This document shows, in pieces, positions 16,335 to 24,593 of a DNA stretch of 64,000 nt (positions are counted from its first letter, which is position 1; each line of letters begins with the position of its first letter). The notes under the pieces are model-generated. The model ran no database searches. It was not told the origin of the DNA and saw only the letters and a program-made list of their open reading frames with translations. Source of the stretch: Pelagibacterium xiamenense (GTDB taxonomy: Bacteria; Pseudomonadota; Alphaproteobacteria; Rhizobiales; Devosiaceae); contig NZ_JAJOYS010000002.1 of NCBI RefSeq assembly GCF_021166475.1, positions 682,001 to 746,000 on the forward strand, in the 5' to 3' direction. Position numbers and translations under genes: made by a program.

Positions 16335-16829
16335 GTGCCGTTATCGCCGCCGATCGCCATCGTTATGGGCAGCCAGTCCGACTGGCCCACAATGCGCTTT
16401 GCCGCCGAGATGCTCGATGCGCTCAAGATCGACTATGAGGCGCGGATTGTCTCGGCACACAGAACGCCACTACGTATGGTCGACTTTGCAACCACCGCGC
16501 GCGAAGAGGGCTTCAAGGTGATCATCGCCGGCGCCGGCGGCGCCGCGCACCTTCCCGGTATGATCGCCGCGATGACGACGCTGCCGGTCTTCGGCGTCCC
16601 GGTCGAAAGCAAGGCGCTCCGCGGCGAGGACAGCCTGCTCTCCATCGTTCAGATGCCCGGAGGAGTGCCCGTCGGTACATTGGCCATCGGCAAACCCGGC
16701 GCCATCAACGCCGCGCTGCTGGCCGCCTCGGTCCTCTCTCTTTCGGACGAAGACCTTGCCGACCGCCTCGCCGACTGGCGCCAATCGCAGTCCGACGCCG
16801 TTCCGGAGTTTCCCAAGGACGATGACTGA
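16335..16829 (+). CDS. purE: N5-carboxyaminoimidazole ribonucleotide mutase
   Basis: 164 residues of class I PurE, which moves the carboxyl group of N5-CAIR to form CAIR in de novo purine synthesis. Diagnostic motifs are [16 protein letters not shown] (catalytic His) and [10 protein letters not shown]. Start is GTG at 16335, preceded by GGGGAAGAGG. Its stop overlaps the purK ATG by eight bases, so translation is likely coupled. Confidence 0.96.
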   Translation: MPLSPPIAIVMGSQSDWPTMRFAAEMLDALKIDYEARIVSAHRTPLRMVDFATTAREEGFKVIIAGAGGAAHLPGMIAAMTTLPVFGVPVESKALRGEDSLLSIVQMPGGVPVGTLAIGKPGAINAALLAASVLSLSDEDLADRLADWRQSQSDAVPEFPKDDD

Positions 16830-17910
16830 CCTTTCCCCGCTTCCTCCCGGCACCCGCATCGGCATCCTGGGCGGCGGGCAGCTCGGCCGCATGCTCTCGC
16901 TCGCCGCGAGCCAGCTGGGCATGCGCACGCACATTTTCTGCCCCGACACCGAAAGCCCCGCCTTCGAGGTGACCCCGCACAAGACGGTGGCATCCTATGA
17001 CGACGAGGCCGCGCTCGAAGCCTTCGCGCGCGAGGTCGACGTCGTGACCTACGAATTCGAAAACGTCCCGCTCGGAACGGCCGCGGCGCTCGAAAAGCAT
17101 GTTCCGGTCTTCCCCGGCCCCAAAGCCCTCGCAGTCTCCCAGGACCGGCTCGCCGAAAAGGCCTTCCTGACCGGAGCGGGCGTCCCCGTCGCGCCCCACA
17201 AAGCGGTTACCACCCGCGAAAGCCTGGACGCGGCGATCGCCGAAGTCGGCCTTCCGGCGGTATTGAAGACCACACGCCTGGGATATGATGGCAAGGGCCA
17301 GCGCATCCTCCGCACGCCCGCAGACGCGGACCCGGCTTTTGCAGAAATCGGCGGCGTCGACCTCGTTCTCGAGGCGTTCATTCCGTTCGAGCGCGAGGTC
17401 TCCGTCATCGTTGCGCGCGGCAAAGACGGATCATGCGTCACTTATGACGTCGCCGAAAACGTGCACAAAAACCACATCCTGAAAACCAGCACCCTGCCGG
17501 CCGCGCTCGACGCCGCCACCGCACGGGCCGCCGCCGATGCAGCGAAGACCATCGCAGCGGCCCTCGGTTATGTCGGCGTCATGGGCGTCGAGTTTTTCGT
17601 TGTCGAAAACGGTGGCCGGTCCACGCTTCTTGTCAACGAAATCGCCCCGCGCGTGCACAATTCCGGGCACTGGACCCAGGCCGTCTGCGTCACAGACCAG
17701 TTCGAAAACCACATCCGCGCAATTTGCGGCTGGCCCCTGGGCGATACGACGCGTTTCGCCGATGTCGTGATGGAAAATCTTATCGGCGATGAAATCCACG
17801 CCGTCGCCGAAACGCTCGCCCCAGCCGCGCAACCGCATGTCTATGGCAAAACCGAGGCCCGCCCTGGGCGCAAGATGGGGCATGTCAACCGCGTGACGCC
17901 GAAAAAATGA
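16822..17910 (+). CDS. purK: N5-carboxyaminoimidazole ribonucleotide synthase
   Basis: 362-residue ATP-grasp enzyme that makes N5-CAIR from AIR, bicarbonate and ATP, the substrate for PurE. The N-terminal [12 protein letters not shown], central ATP-grasp elements ([26 protein letters not shown]) and the metal-binding [14 protein letters not shown] are all present. Start ATG at 16822 overlaps the end of purE, typical of the purEK pair. Confidence 0.96.
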   Translation: MTDLSPLPPGTRIGILGGGQLGRMLSLAASQLGMRTHIFCPDTESPAFEVTPHKTVASYDDEAALEAFAREVDVVTYEFENVPLGTAAALEKHVPVFPGPKALAVSQDRLAEKAFLTGAGVPVAPHKAVTTRESLDAAIAEVGLPAVLKTTRLGYDGKGQRILRTPADADPAFAEIGGVDLVLEAFIPFEREVSVIVARGKDGSCVTYDVAENVHKNHILKTSTLPAALDAATARAAADAAKTIAAALGYVGVMGVEFFVVENGGRSTLLVNEIAPRVHNSGHWTQAVCVTDQFENHIRAICGWPLGDTTRFADVVMENLIGDEIHAVAETLAPAAQPHVYGKTEARPGRKMGHVNRVTPKK

Positions 17911-18072
17911 CGCCGGAACAGGCCTATTGCGGCAAACAGGTGGACAATACCCGACTCATCTGTTAGATACCGCCCCCAACGGTGACTGGCATGTGCCGGT
18001 CGGCGCCGAGATCGTTTGGTCCCGACGTTTCCCATTTAACCTTGTAGATTATTTGAAAGGGCGGTGTTCCGC

Positions 18073-18294
18073 GTGCAAGTAGTCGTTCGCGATAACAATG
18101 TCGATCAGGCGCTCCGGGCGCTCAAGAAGAAGTTGCAGCGCGAAGGCGTCTTCCGCGAGATGAAGCTGCGCAACTATTACGAAAAGCCTTCCGAAAAGAA
18201 GGCTCGCCAGAAGGCCGAGGCGATCCGCCGGGCCCGCAAGCTGGCTCGTAAGCGCGCGCAGCGCGAAGCTGGTCTCACGGCCGGCCGTCGCTAA
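18073..18294 (+). CDS. rpsU: 30S ribosomal protein S21
   Basis: 73 residues, [20 protein letters not shown]..., ending in the basic [13 protein letters not shown] tail. The GTG at 18073 is chosen because family members begin at (M)QVxVRDNNV and GAAAGGG lies about ten bases upstream; a GTG at 18064 would be too close to that site. S21 aids mRNA binding during initiation. An imperfect hairpin GACTGGCA-TG-TGCCGGTC lies in the leader at about 17985-18002. Confidence 0.95.
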   Translation: MQVVVRDNNVDQALRALKKKLQREGVFREMKLRNYYEKPSEKKARQKAEAIRRARKLARKRAQREAGLTAGRR

Positions 18295-18342
18295 TCCCGC
18301 GAAGCCACTTCTTTCTCGACAGAAAAAGAACGCTTTTGCTTG

Positions 18343-18370
18343 AAACGCCGTCCCGTCGGGGCGGCGTTTT
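18343..18370 (+). terminator. Terminator after rpsU
   Basis: AAACGCCG / CGGCGTTT stem with a GC-rich loop and short T run, between rpsU and the converging YCII gene. Confidence 0.7.
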
Positions 18371-18377
18371 GCTGTGC

Positions 18378-18725
18378 TTACATCTCCGGCATATCGAAAA
18401 TTTCGACCACCTCGACGCTGTCGCCGGGGAAGATCGTGAAATGCGGATGATCCTCGAAGATCTTCGCCGCCGCATCGAGACTGTCCGCCTCGACGATCAC
18501 GTAGCCGGTCAGCATGTTCTTGAACGGCGCGATCCCTGCGCTCGAAACCTTCCGGGTTTTCCCCATGGGCCCGCCGGCATCGACAATGACGCTCTTATAG
18601 CGTTCGCCCCATTCGCCCCAGGCGGCCATACCCCTGGCCATCATCTCCCTGCCTTCGTCCGAGCGTGCGCCTTCGGCAGGCTTTTCGGGCACTGTGCCCA
18701 TATATAGTCCCATATATTTCGCCAT
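18378..18725 (-). CDS. YCII-related domain protein
   Basis: 115 residues starting MAKYMGLYMGTV. The single YCII (ferredoxin-like) domain has the usual layout, with MARGMAAWGEWGERY, DAGGPMGKTRKVSS and VEADSLDAAAKIFEDHPHF. Such proteins are often fused or linked to sigma factors and may have small-molecule oxidoreductase roles, but this one is alone. Start ATG at 18725 follows GGGAGGGA by five bases, which excludes the longer in-frame start at 18860. Confidence 0.85.
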   Translation of the reverse strand: MAKYMGLYMGTVPEKPAEGARSDEGREMMARGMAAWGEWGERYKSVIVDAGGPMGKTRKVSSAGIAPFKNMLTGYVIVEADSLDAAAKIFEDHPHFTIFPGDSVEVVEIFDMPEM

Positions 18726-18817
18726 ATCGTCCCTCCCATGATCCGCCTCTCGGAGATCGCCGCCAGTTCGCGATATCCTCGCGGAACGACACATTATCGC
18801 ATCCAGGGCCCGTTTAC

Positions 18818-18934
18818 ATGTCTGCCACGTTAAACGCCGGCTTCGACATCCCCAGCGCACCGGGCTTCACCAAGGCTGTGCTGAACCGCGACGGCAACTG
18901 GGCGTTCACTCGCAAGGACGGACGGCCCTACTAG
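18818..18934 (+). CDS. Possible 38-residue hypothetical protein
   Basis: ATG at 18818 opens a 38-codon frame, MSATLNAGFDIPSAPG... ending KDGRPY, in a 280-bp gap between the YCII gene and a hydrolase. The composition (Gly, Asn, Trp, Phe, Arg) reads like protein rather than noise, but there is no clear ribosome-binding site and I do not recognise a family. It diverges from the YCII gene. Confidence 0.3.
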   Translation: MSATLNAGFDIPSAPGFTKAVLNRDGNWAFTRKDGRPY

Positions 18935-18935
18935 A

Positions 18936-18961
18936 GTGTTCCTGGAACACGTGGGTCCCAC
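18936..18961. repeat. Two adjacent perfect palindromes
   Basis: GTGTTCC-T-GGAACAC (18936-18950) directly abuts GTGGG-T-CCCAC (18951-18961). They lie between the 38-codon frame and the converging hydrolase gene. There is no T run, so they are weak terminators at best. Confidence 0.5.
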
Positions 18962-19009
18962 TTGTTCGAGGACCTGGCGGTTCTGGTCTGATCCATCAAT
19001 ACAGACCCC

Positions 19010-19807
19010 CTAGGAACCGCCGTTGAAAAACACCTGCGCCCTGTCCCAGATGCCCCGTCGCCACAAATCCGAGTGCCCCGCGCCGTCTTCGATCCAAAGA
19101 TCGGCCGGGTTGGGTATCTCGGCATAAAGCCGTTCGGCATTCGAGACCGAAATGGTGGCATCCGCGGTCCCGTGCGCCACAAAAACCGGCTCCTCGACAT
19201 CCCCGATCCATTCGTTCGACGGGAACTGGTCGAACATCAAAAGCCCCACCGGCACATAGGGGTAGCGCTCGGATGCGACATTGACCGCCGAATAGAACGG
19301 CGTTTCCAAAAGCACCGCCTCCGCGTCCCGCTGGCTCGCGACCCAAACGGCGGGCGATGCGCCCAGCGACCGGCCCCAGATCAGGATGTCGTCCGTGCGT
19401 TCGTCCAGCCAGTCAAAGGCAGCGAGAGCGTCGGCAAGCATATTGTCCTGCGTAATCTCCCCGGGGGACGTCGGAAACCCGCGATAGTCGAACGCAAGAA
19501 CACCGTAGCCCGCCCCGGAAAACGCCGCGTATCGCTCGTGCTCGGAGGTAAAGCTGCCTGAATTTCCCTTGTAATAGAGGATCGTCGGCATGCCGTCTTC
19601 CCCGGGGGAATACCAGCCTGTGAGGCTTTGCCCGTTCTCGGTCGGGATGCTCACAACCTCTCCGGAAAACGCGGTGTCGGCTATCTCGATGACATCGCCA
19701 GCAGGGGAAAAGAAAAACGCGCGTTGATTGAGATAGAGATACCCCAGCGCGACGCCATAGACGATGGCGATAACGACCACCAGAACGATGACGATCTTCT
19801 TGAGCAT
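19010..19807 (-). CDS. Membrane-anchored alpha/beta hydrolase (ABHD13/BEM46-like)
   Basis: 265 residues. An N-terminal membrane anchor (about 4-27, IVIVLVVVIAIVYGVALGYLY) is followed by an alpha/beta-hydrolase domain. The nucleophile elbow is GRSLGA (near residue 146), an Asp is in VAHGTADATI, and the likely catalytic His is in GAGHSDLW. It resembles ABHD13/BEM46-type serine hydrolases of unknown substrate. It is transcribed with the phosphatase and DsbA-like genes on the minus strand, about 60 bp behind them. Confidence 0.86.
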   Translation of the reverse strand: MLKKIVIVLVVVIAIVYGVALGYLYLNQRAFFFSPAGDVIEIADTAFSGEVVSIPTENGQSLTGWYSPGEDGMPTILYYKGNSGSFTSEHERYAAFSGAGYGVLAFDYRGFPTSPGEITQDNMLADALAAFDWLDERTDDILIWGRSLGASPAVWVASQRDAEAVLLETPFYSAVNVASERYPYVPVGLLMFDQFPSNEWIGDVEEPVFVAHGTADATISVSNAERLYAEIPNPADLWIEDGAGHSDLWRRGIWDRAQVFFNGGS

Positions 19808-19866
19808 GAGCGGCGAACCCCGGTGTTCTTGATTGGGTCGTTTCTACCGCACGGCGCGGTACATCG

Positions 19867-20349
19867 CTACAGCTCCGTCGCCCACCGCATCTGCTCACGG
19901 CTCTCGACTGCTCCGGGGACCCCCTCGCGCAGCGCAGCAAGCGCCTGATCGGGCGCCCAGCCCATTTCAACGAGCAGCCGCAAGGCAAGCATACCGGACC
20001 GGCCCTGACCACCCCGGCAATGGACGAGCACAGCCTTGCCGTCCCCAAGTTGTCCGATCAGGCGTTCGCGTATCGCCGGCCACCGGTTCGCGCCCTCGCC
20101 CGCCGGTTCGCCATAGTCGACAATCGGCCAATGGATCCACTCGATGCCACCGGCAATCAGCCGTGCACCGAGCGCGCCAGCCCCGGCGGCGGCCATCTCG
20201 TCTTCGCCAGTGAGGGACACCACGACATCGGGTCGCCAGTCGAAGATCACGTCGAGATCGGCATTCAACGTGCCAGTCGCCCCAGGCAGACGGCACATAC
20301 CGACGCACCCGCCATTGGACAGATCGACCTGCCAGATCGAAAAACTCAT
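19867..20349 (-). CDS. Dual-specificity / tyrosine-type protein phosphatase
   Basis: 160 residues with the cysteine-phosphatase P-loop VHCRGGQGRSG (CX5R, Cys near 112, Arg near 118) and an upstream general-acid region WPIVDYGEP. It probably removes phosphate from tyrosine or another small phosphoester in the cytoplasm. The ATG overlaps the stop of the DsbA-like gene by four bases and is served by GAGGAGG within that gene, so the pair is translationally coupled. Confidence 0.88.
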   Translation of the reverse strand: MSFSIWQVDLSNGGCVGMCRLPGATGTLNADLDVIFDWRPDVVVSLTGEDEMAAAGAGALGARLIAGGIEWIHWPIVDYGEPAGEGANRWPAIRERLIGQLGDGKAVLVHCRGGQGRSGMLALRLLVEMGWAPDQALAALREGVPGAVESREQMRWATEL

Positions 20350-20996
20350 TGCTGCGGCAACGCCTCCTCGCCCGTTGCGATCCGGAACGCCCGCGTAAAC
20401 ACCTCTGCCGGCTGTGCTCCCGAAAGCGCGAATTTGTTGTTGAAGATGAAAAACGGCACGCCGTTGATGCCCTGCTGGCTGGCCGAAAGCGCCATGGCCT
20501 GTGTGGTCCGGGCCTCGCTCTCGTCGGCGAGCAGCGCCAGCGCGGCCTCGCGGGTAAATCCGTGTTCCACGGCGATGCCAGCAAGCAGTTCCCTGTCGGT
20601 GATATTCTTGCCCTCGAGGAAGTACGCCGCCGCGAACGCCTTGGCGAGCGGGTATTGATGCTCGGGCGACGCCGCTCGGATGAGCGTGTGGCAGGCAATT
20701 GTGGGGTAGCTCATCGGCTGCAGCGAAATATCGAGCGGCACGCCTGCTTCGCGCGCCATCGCCTCAACCCGCGCCTGCATCGGCTCGGGATCGCTCCCGT
20801 ACTTGGCCCGCAGCCGATCCTTTGTGTTCTCCCCTTCCTCGGGAATATTGGGATCGAGCAGGAAGGGATGATGCGTCACTTCGACCGTAACGCCGTTACC
20901 CAGCGCGGCAATCGCCTCGTCGAGCCGCGCCGTACCCACAAGGCACCAGGGGCAAATGACGTCGGTGAAAAGGTCGATGCGAATGGTGTCGGTCAT
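20346..20996 (-). CDS. DsbA family oxidoreductase, FrnE/polyketide-isomerase type
   Basis: 216 residues with a thioredoxin-fold CPWC active site at residues 15-18 (TDVICPWCLVG) and the cis-Pro motif GVPFFIFNN near 180. There is no signal peptide, so it is the cytoplasmic FrnE-like type, known for disulfide or thiol chemistry and oxidative-stress protection. It begins an operon with the phosphatase and hydrolase genes. Confidence 0.9.
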   Translation of the reverse strand: MTDTIRIDLFTDVICPWCLVGTARLDEAIAALGNGVTVEVTHHPFLLDPNIPEEGENTKDRLRAKYGSDPEPMQARVEAMAREAGVPLDISLQPMSYPTIACHTLIRAASPEHQYPLAKAFAAAYFLEGKNITDRELLAGIAVEHGFTREAALALLADESEARTTQAMALSASQQGINGVPFFIFNNKFALSGAQPAEVFTRAFRIATGEEALPQQ

Positions 20997-21073
20997 GAAA
21001 AGTCCTTTCGTTCGCGCTCAATATCGCGACCGAACGGATGCGGAACAAGTACGAACACTCGTGTAACCGGAAC

Positions 21074-21101
21074 AAAAAAGGGCCCGCTAACTGCGGGCCC
21101 T
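21074..21101 (-). terminator. Terminator of the pnt operon
   Basis: On the minus strand AGGGCCCGC / GCGGGCCCT with a TAACT-type loop, followed by TTTTTT. It lies 24 bp after the pntB stop. Confidence 0.88.
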
Positions 21102-21124
21102 CATTTCGATTTAAATGACCGCGA

Positions 21125-22531
21125 TCAGTGTTCGAGCGTCTTGACGATCGACTCGGTCATCTTCTTGGCGTCGCCGAAGAGCATCATGGTGTTGTCGCGG
21201 AAGAACAATTCGTTCTGTACCCCCGCATAGCCCGCGCTCATGCCGCGCTTCAGGAACAGCACAGTACCCGCGTTCTCCACGTCGAGCACCGGCATGCCGT
21301 AGATCGGCGAGGTCTTGTCGGTCTTGGCCGCCGGGTTGGTAACATCGTTCGCCCCGATGACGAAGGCAACGTCAGCCTCCCGGAATTCGGAATTGATGTC
21401 CTCGAGTTCGAACACCTCGTCATACGGCACATTGGCTTCCGCCAAGAGCACGTTCATATGCCCCGGCATACGGCCCGCCACCGGATGGATGGCGTACTTG
21501 ACCTCGACACCGGCTGCCTTGAGCGCGTCGGCCATTTCGCGGAGCGAATGCTGCGCCTGCGCCACCGCCATGCCGTAACCCGGCACGATGATGACCTTGG
21601 ACGCGTTCTGCATGAGGAAAGCCGCGTCTTCCGCCGAACCCTGCTTGACCGGCCGGTCTTCCTCCTCCCCGGCTGCCGCCGCGGCATCGTCGCCGCCGAA
21701 ACCACCGAGGATCACCGAGATGAAGCTCCGGTTCATCGCCCGGCACATGATATACGAAAGGATCGCACCCGAAGAGCCGACCAGCGCGCCCGTGATGATG
21801 AGCGCGGTATTGCCCAGCGTGAACCCGATGCCTGCGGCCGCCCAGCCCGAATAGGAGTTGAGCATGGAGACCACCACGGGCATGTCCGCGCCCCCGATGG
21901 GGATGATCATCAGGCCGCCAAGAACCAGCGCCAGGATGGCCACCAGCCAGAAGAGCCACGGATTGGCCGTGATCGCAAAGGCGATCACCAGGACGATCAG
22001 CGCCGCGCCTATGGCGAGGTGGATCATGTGGCGGTTCGGCAGAAGGATCGGCTTGCCCGACATACGGCCGTCGAGCTTGGCGAAGGCGATCACCGAGCCG
22101 GTGAAGGTGAAGGCGCCGATTGCGGTACCGATGCTCATTTCAATGAGCGCCTGCGCATGGATATGCCCCGGCTCACCGATGCCGAACGCCACCGGAGCGT
22201 AAAGCGCCGCCGCCGCAACGAAGACCGCGGCAAGCCCGACCAACGAGTGGAACGCCGCAACAAGCTGGGGCATTGCCGTCATGGGCACACCGCGCGCGAT
22301 ATAGGCGCCGATGCCGCCGCCGATGGCGAGGCCGAGCACGATCAATACCCAGGCGAACGGATCGGTCGGCGCGGCAATGGCCAGCGTCGTGAGGATGGCG
22401 ATCGCCATACCGATCATGCCGAACATGTTGCCCTGACGGGCAAGCGTCGGCGAGGAAAGCCCGCGAAGGGCCAGAATGAACAGGATCCCTGCAACAAGAT
22501 AGAGCAGGGCCGCGATATTTGCTGAAATCAT
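21125..22531 (-). CDS. pntB: Proton-translocating NAD(P)+ transhydrogenase, subunit beta
   Basis: 468 residues: eight or nine membrane helices (about 5-265) forming part of the proton channel, a hinge, and a C-terminal NADP(H)-binding domain III (about 290-468) with the [13 protein letters not shown] fingerprint and [10 protein letters not shown]. It reduces NADP+ with NADH at the cost of proton motive force. It is last in the pntA-pntA2-pntB operon, six bp after pntA2, and is followed by a strong terminator. Confidence 0.97.
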   Translation of the reverse strand: MISANIAALLYLVAGILFILALRGLSSPTLARQGNMFGMIGMAIAILTTLAIAAPTDPFAWVLIVLGLAIGGGIGAYIARGVPMTAMPQLVAAFHSLVGLAAVFVAAAALYAPVAFGIGEPGHIHAQALIEMSIGTAIGAFTFTGSVIAFAKLDGRMSGKPILLPNRHMIHLAIGAALIVLVIAFAITANPWLFWLVAILALVLGGLMIIPIGGADMPVVVSMLNSYSGWAAAGIGFTLGNTALIITGALVGSSGAILSYIMCRAMNRSFISVILGGFGGDDAAAAAGEEEDRPVKQGSAEDAAFLMQNASKVIIVPGYGMAVAQAQHSLREMADALKAAGVEVKYAIHPVAGRMPGHMNVLLAEANVPYDEVFELEDINSEFREADVAFVIGANDVTNPAAKTDKTSPIYGMPVLDVENAGTVLFLKRGMSAGYAGVQNELFFRDNTMMLFGDAKKMTESIVKTLEH

Positions 22532-22537
22532 CTCTGC

Positions 22538-22843
22538 TTAGCCCTTCTTCTTGTACATCGCCAGCATGCGCTGGGTGACGAGGAACCCGCCGAAGATATT
22601 CACGCTCGCCATGATGAGGGCGAGAAAGCCGAACCAGCGCGCCGGCCCGCCATTGTCGACGAGGTTGACACCCACGGCGAGCAGCGCGCCCACCACGATC
22701 ACCGAGGAAATCGCGTTGGTCACCGCCATCAGCGGGGTGTGAAGGGCCGGCGTAACACTCCAGACGACGTAATAGCCGACGAAGATCGCCAGAACGAAAA
22801 TCGAGAGGAAAAAGAAGAAAGGATCGACAACACCGCCCATCAT
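22538..22843 (-). CDS. NAD(P)+ transhydrogenase subunit alpha 2 (membrane part)
   Basis: 101 residues with three membrane helices ([20 protein letters not shown], then around 38-58 and 65-85). It is the separate domain IIa polypeptide of three-subunit transhydrogenases, as in Rhodospirillum (PntAB). It overlaps the end of pntA by four bases (22840-22843), so its translation is coupled to it. Confidence 0.94.
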   Translation of the reverse strand: MMGGVVDPFFFFLSIFVLAIFVGYYVVWSVTPALHTPLMAVTNAISSVIVVGALLAVGVNLVDNGGPARWFGFLALIMASVNIFGGFLVTQRMLAMYKKKG

Positions 22844-24276
22844 GCGTCTCCGTCTTTTTTCGCCGCCGGCTTGCGCGCGGTGGTCTTGCGTGTCGTGGTG
22901 GATTTGCTGGCCGCAGGCTTGGCTGCGGATTTAGCCGCCGTGGACTTGGCAGCCGTCGATGCGCCTGCAGCCCCCGACTTCGCAGCGGGCGCCTTCCTGG
23001 CCGCGGGCTTTGCGGCAGGCTTGTCCGCTGCCGCAGGCTTGGAAGTGCTGGCCGCCTTAGCCGTGCTCGCCTTCGCGCCCGCGCTTTTGGCGGTGCTTGC
23101 CTTCGACGTTGTCGACCTGGCTGGCGCCTTCTTCGCGGCGGGCTTGGCCGGAACATCCGCGAAGTTCGGATGCACTACCGCGCCGCCACGCGTCAGAAGC
23201 GTCGCCTTTACCAGTTCGTCGTCCCAATTGACATTGAGCGCCTTGGCCTCCTTGTCGACCATGGTCTCGAGGAAGGCCAGAAGGTTCTTGGCGTAAAGCT
23301 GCGATGCCGTCGCAGGAATGCTGCCCTGCAGATTGGTCAACCCGATGATCGTCACGTCCTTGTGGACGATTGTCTCACCCGGCTTGGTCAATTCGACGTT
23401 CCCGCCGCGTTCGGCGGCCAGATCGACGATCACCGAGCCCGGCGCCATCGATTCCACCATCGCCTTGGTGACGAGTTTCGGCGCCGGACGGCCTGGAATC
23501 AGCGCCGTGGTGATGACGATATCCTGCTTGGCAATGTGCGCCGCGACGAGTTCCGCCTGCGCGGCCTGCTCTTCCTTCGTCAATTCGCGGGCATACCCGC
23601 CCTCGCCCGAAGCGTCCTTGAGGGCATCGGTCATGATGAACTTCGCGCCCAGCGATTCCACCTGCTCACCGGCGGCCGCACGCACGTCGGTCGCCGAGAC
23701 CGCGCCGCCCAGCCGCTTGGCCGTGGCGATCGCCTGCAGCCCGGCAACGCCTGCGCCCATGACGAAGACCTTCGCCGCGCGCACCGTACCCGCCGCCGTC
23801 ATCATCATCGGCAGCGCGCGGCCATAAGCGTGCGATGCTTCGATCACCGCCTGATAGCCTGCGAGGTTCGCCTGGCTCGAAAGCACGTCCATCACCTGCG
23901 CACGGGTGATGCGCGGCATGAATTCCATCGTAAACGCCGAGAACCCGGCCTTGGCGAGTGCGGCAATGTCGTCCTCGTGCCCGTAAGGGTCGAGCGCGCC
24001 GATCACCAGTGCATCCTTTTTCGCGCCCTTGAGCGCGCTCGCTTGCGGCCGCCGCACCGTCAGAACGATATCGGCGTCCTTGAGCGCCGCCGCTGCGGTC
24101 GCTTCAACCTTTGCCCCGGCATCGGTATAATGACTGTCAAGGATGCGCGAGGCTTCGCCCGCCCCCTTTTCGACGCTGACGCTCGCGCCCAGCCCGATGA
24201 ATTTCGCGATCGTCTCGGGCGTCGCGGCGACACGGGTCTCCCCGCCGGCGCGCTCCCGCAATATAGCTATTTTCAT
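22840..24276 (-). CDS. pntA: NAD(P)+ transhydrogenase subunit alpha 1, with histone-H1-like tail
   Basis: 478 residues. Residues 1-374 are domain I, the NAD(H)-binding subunit, normal in length and motifs ([17 protein letters not shown]; nucleotide fold [32 protein letters not shown]). Residues 375-478 are an unusual 104-residue tail built almost only of Ala, Lys, Ser, Thr and Pro with about 20 Lys and 4 Arg against 3 Asp, in repeats like AAKPAAKK. Such tails occur in H1-like proteins and AlgP, not normally in transhydrogenases. The start at 24276 is the family start; a longer in-frame ORF upstream covers the intergenic hairpin. It lies in one operon with the oxidase subunit IV gene upstream. 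Confidence 0.95.
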   Translation of the reverse strand: MKIAILRERAGGETRVAATPETIAKFIGLGASVSVEKGAGEASRILDSHYTDAGAKVEATAAAALKDADIVLTVRRPQASALKGAKKDALVIGALDPYGHEDDIAALAKAGFSAFTMEFMPRITRAQVMDVLSSQANLAGYQAVIEASHAYGRALPMMMTAAGTVRAAKVFVMGAGVAGLQAIATAKRLGGAVSATDVRAAAGEQVESLGAKFIMTDALKDASGEGGYARELTKEEQAAQAELVAAHIAKQDIVITTALIPGRPAPKLVTKAMVESMAPGSVIVDLAAERGGNVELTKPGETIVHKDVTIIGLTNLQGSIPATASQLYAKNLLAFLETMVDKEAKALNVNWDDELVKATLLTRGGAVVHPNFADVPAKPAAKKAPARSTTSKASTAKSAGAKASTAKAASTSKPAAADKPAAKPAARKAPAAKSGAAGASTAAKSTAAKSAAKPAASKSTTTRKTTARKPAAKKDGDA

Positions 24277-24297
24277 GAAGTGTCCCTTCCGGCACGG

Positions 24298-24315
24298 CCT
24301 GCCGCCTGCGGCAGG
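24298..24315. repeat. Inverted repeat between the oxidase subunit IV gene and pntA
   Basis: CCTGCCGC / GCGGCAGG around a two-base centre, 22 bp ahead of the pntA start. It could form a hairpin that separates expression of the two genes. No T run follows. Confidence 0.45.
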
Positions 24316-24400
24316 TGCCCCTGTTCCATCGCTTCCCGGCCCATGGCCGAAATCCGCTGGCCTGCTTTCCCCCTGGCTTGGAATGATCCGGGGTACGGCC

Positions 24401-24574
24401 TTAGTAGACGAGTGTGAGATAGAGAATGGCGAGCAGCGCCACCACGGCAATGACACCCCATTTGGTCAGCCGCATGAACGCGCCGTATGTGCGCTCGTGC
24501 TCGGCGAAGTCGACTTCTTTTTGTTTGGCGCTGACCGGCTTGTTCGAGAAGGTTGCGCTCTGCTGTTCTGCCAT
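24401..24574 (-). CDS. aa3-type cytochrome c oxidase subunit IV
   Basis: 57 residues, beginning MAEQQSATFSNKPVSAKQKE and then VDFAEHERTYGAFM, a single C-terminal membrane helix (LTKWGVIAVVALLAILYLTLVY). This is the bacterial aa3 oxidase subunit IV family, a small subunit that packs against the oxidase in the inner membrane. Start ATG at 24574 is preceded by GGGGAAAG. In Hyphomicrobiales this gene commonly sits immediately ahead of pntA, as here, rather than with the main oxidase genes. Confidence 0.88.
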   Translation of the reverse strand: MAEQQSATFSNKPVSAKQKEVDFAEHERTYGAFMRLTKWGVIAVVALLAILYLTLVY

Positions 24575-24593
24575 AGTCTTTCCCCTAGTATAT

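Noticed and set aside
22173..23156. A minus-strand frame of 327 codons, very Arg/Pro-rich
   Set aside because: Overlaps pntB, pntA2 and the low-complexity pntA tail in another frame; arises from the repetitive codons.
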